DNA of 64,000 nt from Chitinophagaceae bacterium. GTDB lineage: Bacteria > Bacteroidota > Bacteroidia > Chitinophagales > Chitinophagaceae. A model generated the notes under the pieces. It was not told the DNA's origin, searched no databases, and was given only the letters and a program-made list of their open reading frames with translations. The translations under genes were made by a program, and so were the position numbers. Below are positions 60,204-64,000 of this stretch, one piece after another. The DNA lies in assembly GCA_016786885.1 (NCBI GenBank), contig JAEUVO010000055.1, positions 1 to 64,000 of the forward strand. The letters are read 5' to 3'. Within the stretch, counting starts at the first letter, position 1; every line of letters starts with the position of its first letter.

Positions 60204-61954
60204 TTTATATTAGCTGCAGTTAGGAATACTTCTTTACCTTTTCTTGGAAGTTCTACAATTTCTCCGTTTTCAATATGCTCTTTTAGCTTCGAATAAAAAG
60301 CATCAATATCGCCTTTGTGTTCTGATGCTTGCCAAAGGGTAAGAGGCGAAATTGGTTTCTTACTTTTTCTTACCAGTTCAAGAATTGATTTTAATTGTTC
60401 TGCCATATCGGATATATTTAAAATATAATGAAAATCTTTTTTGCGAATACTTTCTTCTTTTAAATATTGTTCTCGTTCTCTTTTAATCTTCTCAAGTAAA
60501 ATATTAGCCGATTCATCATTGGGGTTTTGCTCAACCAATTTTCCTTGAAATGCTTGCTGTAAAATGCTTTGCTTTAATTGTTCACTTTGTATTAAGCTGT
60601 CAGCAATAACTTGTTCAAGGTTCTTGCAAATTGAAAACCTCTTTTCCAGTTCTTCCGCAATAAACTCTTGTTCTTTTGTTGAGCAGATTGGAATGGGTTG
60701 ATTGAAAACATCTTTATCTCTTACGGCCGGATAAGATGAGCCAGTTTGTAGTTCATTTAAGGGATTAATAAATACGTTTGTGAGAGTATAGCTGAAAATG
60801 TATTTTGAATTTATGTAATCAGTTTCAGGACGGATAACGGTAAACCCAGTTGAAGCAATCTGGTGGTTGTAAGCTGGATTATCTACCAATGCAATGTTTT
60901 TCATGTATGTCCTTACAGTTGAAAAAAGTATATCGCCAACTTTTACGATTTGCTGTGCCCTTGATGGAGCATTTCCCCATTCATATACCTTATGGCTTGC
61001 AATTTTATTTTTTTCGTTGTCAATACCACCAATATCAAGGTAGAGAAATTCCTTTGAAAAATTTCTTTTACTTGAGCTTACTCTTTCAACCTCTGAACAA
61101 ATATCACCTAATCTAACCCATGCCCACTCTTTTGGAAGTATGGGAAATAATTTGGATTCTTCTTTAGGAATAACATCAATGAGCCTTGGAATCTTCGGCT
61201 TGATCATGTTTCCTGCTTTTTTCAATTTTATTAACTCCTTTTCATACTGTTTTTCCCTGGACTTGTTTATCGCCTTTAGCAACTCAGTTCCTGAGTGTAA
61301 ATTTGAATTTTTATCCCTCCACTTTTCAGACAGTCTTCCAAGGAAAGCATTTTGCAAAACGGCTTCACGATAAACTTTAACTTGATTTAAAACTGATTTA
61401 AGTTGTTCTTTCCCTCTTTCAATTTCGCTAAAAAGTTCATCCAATCTTGAAACTATTCTATTTTGTTCATTGCTTGGAGGGAGATTAAATTTAATGTTAG
61501 ATAAGATTTGAGCGTTGACATTTGTTTTTAATCCAGTCTTATTTATTTCAATATGATGCCAGTAATCTTTTGACTGAAAGAAATAACTGAGGTATTTAGC
61601 GTTAATATTTTTGCTACTAATAATCCGAATTAAATAGGAGGCAAATACTGCGTTTTTAGGTACGTCCTTCTTTATTAGATAACTTTTGCCAACAGTTCCA
61701 CCAGTTCTTGCAAAAACTAAATCATTTTCGTTTAATTCAAAATGTTCAATTACATCCTTTCGGATTTTGCAAAAAGGAACTTTATTCCAGTCAACGCCAG
61801 TCTCTCCAATGTCAGTGATTCGCAAGTATTTTACCGCTGTCTCTTCAGTTGTTGCAGTAGCTGTAAAACCGTAATGAACTTTCAAGCTAATTTGGCCAAC
61901 AGTTACATTCACCCATCCTACTGGTAATTTAATATTTAATTTTCTTTTTTTCAT
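60200..61954 (-). CDS. hsdS: Type I restriction-modification specificity subunit with C-terminal extension
   Basis: 584 residues, longer than the usual 400-450. Two target-recognition domains are seen: residues about 8-190 (LPVGWVNVTVGQISLKVHYGF and FNLPPSNEQNRIVSRLDELFSEIERGKEQL) and about 275-470 (LPKEWAWVRLGDICSEVERV and CSTKEQEFIAEELEKRFSICKNLEQVI), each followed by a coiled-coil spacer. A further 65 residues at the end (MAEQLKSILELVRKSKKPISPLTLW to EVFLTAANIK) form a helical, winged-helix-like tail not found in simple HsdS. ATG overlaps the hsdR stop (TAATG); its own stop overlaps the ATPase start. The DNA target cannot be deduced. Confidence 0.95.
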   Translation of the reverse strand: MKKRKLNIKLPVGWVNVTVGQISLKVHYGFTATATTEETAVKYLRITDIGETGVDWNKVPFCKIRKDVIEHFELNENDLVFARTGGTVGKSYLIKKDVPKNAVFASYLIRIISSKNINAKYLSYFFQSKDYWHHIEINKTGLKTNVNAQILSNIKFNLPPSNEQNRIVSRLDELFSEIERGKEQLKSVLNQVKVYREAVLQNAFLGRLSEKWRDKNSNLHSGTELLKAINKSREKQYEKELIKLKKAGNMIKPKIPRLIDVIPKEESKLFPILPKEWAWVRLGDICSEVERVSSSKRNFSKEFLYLDIGGIDNEKNKIASHKVYEWGNAPSRAQQIVKVGDILFSTVRTYMKNIALVDNPAYNHQIASTGFTVIRPETDYINSKYIFSYTLTNVFINPLNELQTGSSYPAVRDKDVFNQPIPICSTKEQEFIAEELEKRFSICKNLEQVIADSLIQSEQLKQSILQQAFQGKLVEQNPNDESANILLEKIKREREQYLKEESIRKKDFHYILNISDMAEQLKSILELVRKSKKPISPLTLWQASEHKGDIDAFYSKLKEHIENGEIVELPRKGKEVFLTAANIK

Positions 61955-64000
61955 TATGCTGCCAGCACTTCATTTAATTCATTAATGATTTCATCCGTTT
62001 TATCGCCAAACAACTGCCACATTTTTCCCAGCCCGCCGTTTTTATTAAAGGGGTCCAGTTCAAAGTCATCTTTCTCCACATGAAAGCTATTGGCCACATA
62101 ATCTTTTATCATCCGCAGCCATTGCATCTGTTCTTCTGTAAACTTCAGGGTACCGGCCTGTTTTTTAAATACCCAGTCCTGGAAATTGCGGTCCACCGTT
62201 TTATCATAGCCTGTAAGCGTTTGGTCAATACCACTTACTTTCCGGATCAGGCTTACCAGGGCGATCAATTCATTTTTTGGGGATCCATTAGCCTCTTTTA
62301 GTTGTTCGTATGCACGCCATACATGCAGGGGTGATAAGAGCGGCTGCTCCGTTTTTATTTTTTCATACAGGTCTTTGATCATTTTATAAGTCAACTCCCT
62401 GCGGCGGTAGGGCTGGCTATAAAATATTTGCAGGGCGGTTATCTCCTCTTTATGGCTTTCAATCCATGCGGTAAAATTGTTGATGGTTAATGAAGCGGCG
62501 GCTTCCTGGTCTTTTACCCAACCGATATCGGTTATCTCGTCTATATTAATAGTATCAATTACCTGGTCGTATTTTTTACGTACATCTACAATGTAATTTC
62601 TTAGACCGGGATTGTTGAAAACAGCTACAGCCTCTTCGATTAATTTAGAATGATGAGTTATGAATGATGAATTGATCTGCGCAGGTGAAGCACCTGGATT
62701 TTCATTCATAATTCTTAATTCTAAATCCATAATTGTATCAGGATCGTAGGCATTCAGCAATTCCTTCACCACATGGCTGATGGTTTGTCCGTTGGCTTGT
62801 TCGGCAAAAGATGCTTTTTCCTTCTCATTAATTTGTTTGTCTAGCCGGATGAGGCGGTTGGCCAGTGTGCTGAGGATGTCTTCCTTTGTATTGCCCATGG
62901 CTACGTTCTGCAGCAAATCTTTCAGGCTCATACCAGGTTTTTTCTCCAATGGACGGCTGTCGGTTTTCTGGCTTTGCTCCACTCCAATGGCATCAATAAT
63001 TACAAAATGGTCTTTGGTGAATTTGGCAGAAGGTGTGCCGGTGGCTTTTAGTTGTTCCACTGTACATGTTCTGGTGCCACGGCCTTTCATTTGCTCGTAA
63101 TAACTGCGGCTTTTTACATCCCGCATAAATACCAATACTTCCAATGGACGAATATCGGTGCCGGTAGCAATCATATCTACCGTTACGGCAATGCGTGGAT
63201 AATAATCGTTGCGGAACTGGCTGAGTACAGTCTTGGGGTCTTCTTCACTTTTATAGGTGATCTTTTTGCAGAACTTATTTTCTTCAGCAAATTCTTCCCG
63301 TACAATTTCAATAATGTCTTCGGCATGAGAATCTGTTTTGGCGAAGATCAAAGTCTTTGGCACCTCAAACTTTCCATCTTTATCCATTCTGTCGGGGAAG
63401 ATAGCCGGCAGGTTTTCTTTCATGGCCCGGATGATGGTGCGGATAGTGCTGGGGTTTACAATATCATTATCCAGTTGTTTGCCGCTGTATTCAATGTCTT
63501 GATCCACACTCTCCCAGAATTTTCTGCGGGTTAATCGTTCCCGTTTATCCACCTTTTCACCCATGGTAATCTTGCTGCCTTCTTTGGTGATCTTTGTTTC
63601 GATGGTAAATACATTATAGGGAACGAGTACTCCATCAATCACGGCTTTTTCATAACCATAATCACTTACCAGGTTTTGGTTAAAGTAACCAAAGGTTCTG
63701 TTATCAGGTGTGGCAGTGAGGCCAACCTGAAATACATCAAAATAATCGAGTACCTGTTTCCACAAATTATAAATGCTGCGGTGGCATTCGTCAATCACGA
63801 TGAAATCAAAAAACTCAATGGGTACTTTTTCTGTATAAGCAACGGGAACCGGTTCTTTGGTTGTTGCAAATTCATTCGGGTTTTGTTCTTCGGCACTTTC
63901 ATCCAGTTCGGCTCCTTTTAAAATAGAGTACATCCGCTGAATGGTGGAAATATACACCTGGTTATCGGGCGGAATGAAACTGCTTTTTAACCTGGTAACG
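61954..64000 (-). CDS. hsdR: Type I restriction endonuclease subunit R, 5' part cut by window edge
   Basis: The frame is open from base 64000 (VTRLKSSFIPPDNQVYIST) to a stop overlapping the hsdS start, 681 codons. An apparent GTG at 63957 is internal, not the true start. The visible part has the helicase motifs DFIVIDECHRSIYN (motif II), GLTATPDNRTF (III), KTLIFAKTDSHAEDI, VTVDMIATGTDIRP (V) and EQMKGRGTRTC (VI), so it is the EcoEI-type motor and C-terminal HsdM/S contact domain. The nuclease domain and Walker A lie beyond the edge. It is first in the visible operon. Confidence 0.95.
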   Translation of the reverse strand, partial: VTRLKSSFIPPDNQVYISTIQRMYSILKGAELDESAEEQNPNEFATTKEPVPVAYTEKVPIEFFDFIVIDECHRSIYNLWKQVLDYFDVFQVGLTATPDNRTFGYFNQNLVSDYGYEKAVIDGVLVPYNVFTIETKITKEGSKITMGEKVDKRERLTRRKFWESVDQDIEYSGKQLDNDIVNPSTIRTIIRAMKENLPAIFPDRMDKDGKFEVPKTLIFAKTDSHAEDIIEIVREEFAEENKFCKKITYKSEEDPKTVLSQFRNDYYPRIAVTVDMIATGTDIRPLEVLVFMRDVKSRSYYEQMKGRGTRTCTVEQLKATGTPSAKFTKDHFVIIDAIGVEQSQKTDSRPLEKKPGMSLKDLLQNVAMGNTKEDILSTLANRLIRLDKQINEKEKASFAEQANGQTISHVVKELLNAYDPDTIMDLELRIMNENPGASPAQINSSFITHHSKLIEEAVAVFNNPGLRNYIVDVRKKYDQVIDTINIDEITDIGWVKDQEAAASLTINNFTAWIESHKEEITALQIFYSQPYRRRELTYKMIKDLYEKIKTEQPLLSPLHVWRAYEQLKEANGSPKNELIALVSLIRKVSGIDQTLTGYDKTVDRNFQDWVFKKQAGTLKFTEEQMQWLRMIKDYVANSFHVEKDDFELDPFNKNGGLGKMWQLFGDKTDEIINELNEVLAA

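Noticed and set aside
63914..63957. GTG at 63957 as the start of hsdR
   Set aside because: The frame continues without stop to the window edge and the upstream residues (PPDNQVYIST) are typical HsdR sequence, so the start is outside.
1..64000. CRISPR arrays, insertion sequences, rRNA genes and replication origins
   Set aside because: I looked for regularly spaced repeats, transposase motifs, rRNA sequence and DnaA-box clusters and saw none that I could support.

Overview
The window looks like a chromosome segment of a Bacteroidota bacterium, most likely from the family Chitinophagaceae. The evidence is a SusC/SusD pair with an ECF sigma/FecR switch, a type IX secretion (CHU_C) sorting domain, three GH144-type glucanases, many lipoproteins, promoters of the TTG-19-TAnnTTTG type, few Shine-Dalgarno sites and low to moderate GC. 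The family assignment is an inference from gene content.

Region 1 (1-26.9 kb, all on the minus strand) is one large polysaccharide utilisation locus. In transcription order it runs: ECF sigma factor, FecR anti-sigma, SusC with an STN signalling domain, SusD, LamG lipoprotein, giant FG-GAP/ASPIC-UnbV lipoprotein, two GH30 lipoproteins, GH144, EEP-fold phosphoesterase, GH144, CHU_C/PKD protein, GH144, PIG-L deacetylase, two Gfo/Idh/MocA oxidoreductases, SDR, ROK kinase and a SIS-domain protein cut by the window edge. Gaps are mostly below 40 bp. The inferred target is a beta-glucan (beta-1,2 and/or beta-1,6), with downstream genes that could modify and phosphorylate the released sugars.

Region 2 (26.9-38 kb) is ordinary chromosome: tRNA-Met, a beta-barrel protein, hflX, a Rieske protein, tRNA-Asn, small envelope proteins, an MtfA-like peptidase, a three-gene acyl-CoA carboxylase (carrier, biotin carboxylase, carboxyltransferase), and a CDP-alcohol phosphatidyltransferase / phosphoribosyltransferase / dienelactone hydrolase operon divergent from an erythromycin-esterase-like gene.

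Region 3 (38-53 kb) holds single genes: a SWIB protein with a histone-H1-like Lys/Ala tail, a PQQ-propeller lipoprotein, an AI-2E family transporter, gdhA, a two-subunit molybdenum hydroxylase, several membrane proteins including an orphan Pycsar-effector-like protein, a ChbG/HpnK-like deacetylase and a lipoprotein with a duplicated domain. A tatD-like remnant lies at 39.5-39.8 kb.

Region 4 (52.6-64 kb) is an accessory or defence region. It has a decayed BRO/DinD-type gene (one nonsense codon plus one frameshift), a cytochrome c, a PD-(D/E)XK/DUF5655 protein, and a type I restriction-modification operon (hsdR-hsdS-...-hsdM). A Septu-like pair, an AAA ATPase and an HNH nuclease, is inserted between hsdS and hsdM with 4-bp overlaps. 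This composite operon is the most interesting part of the window. hsdR runs off the right edge.
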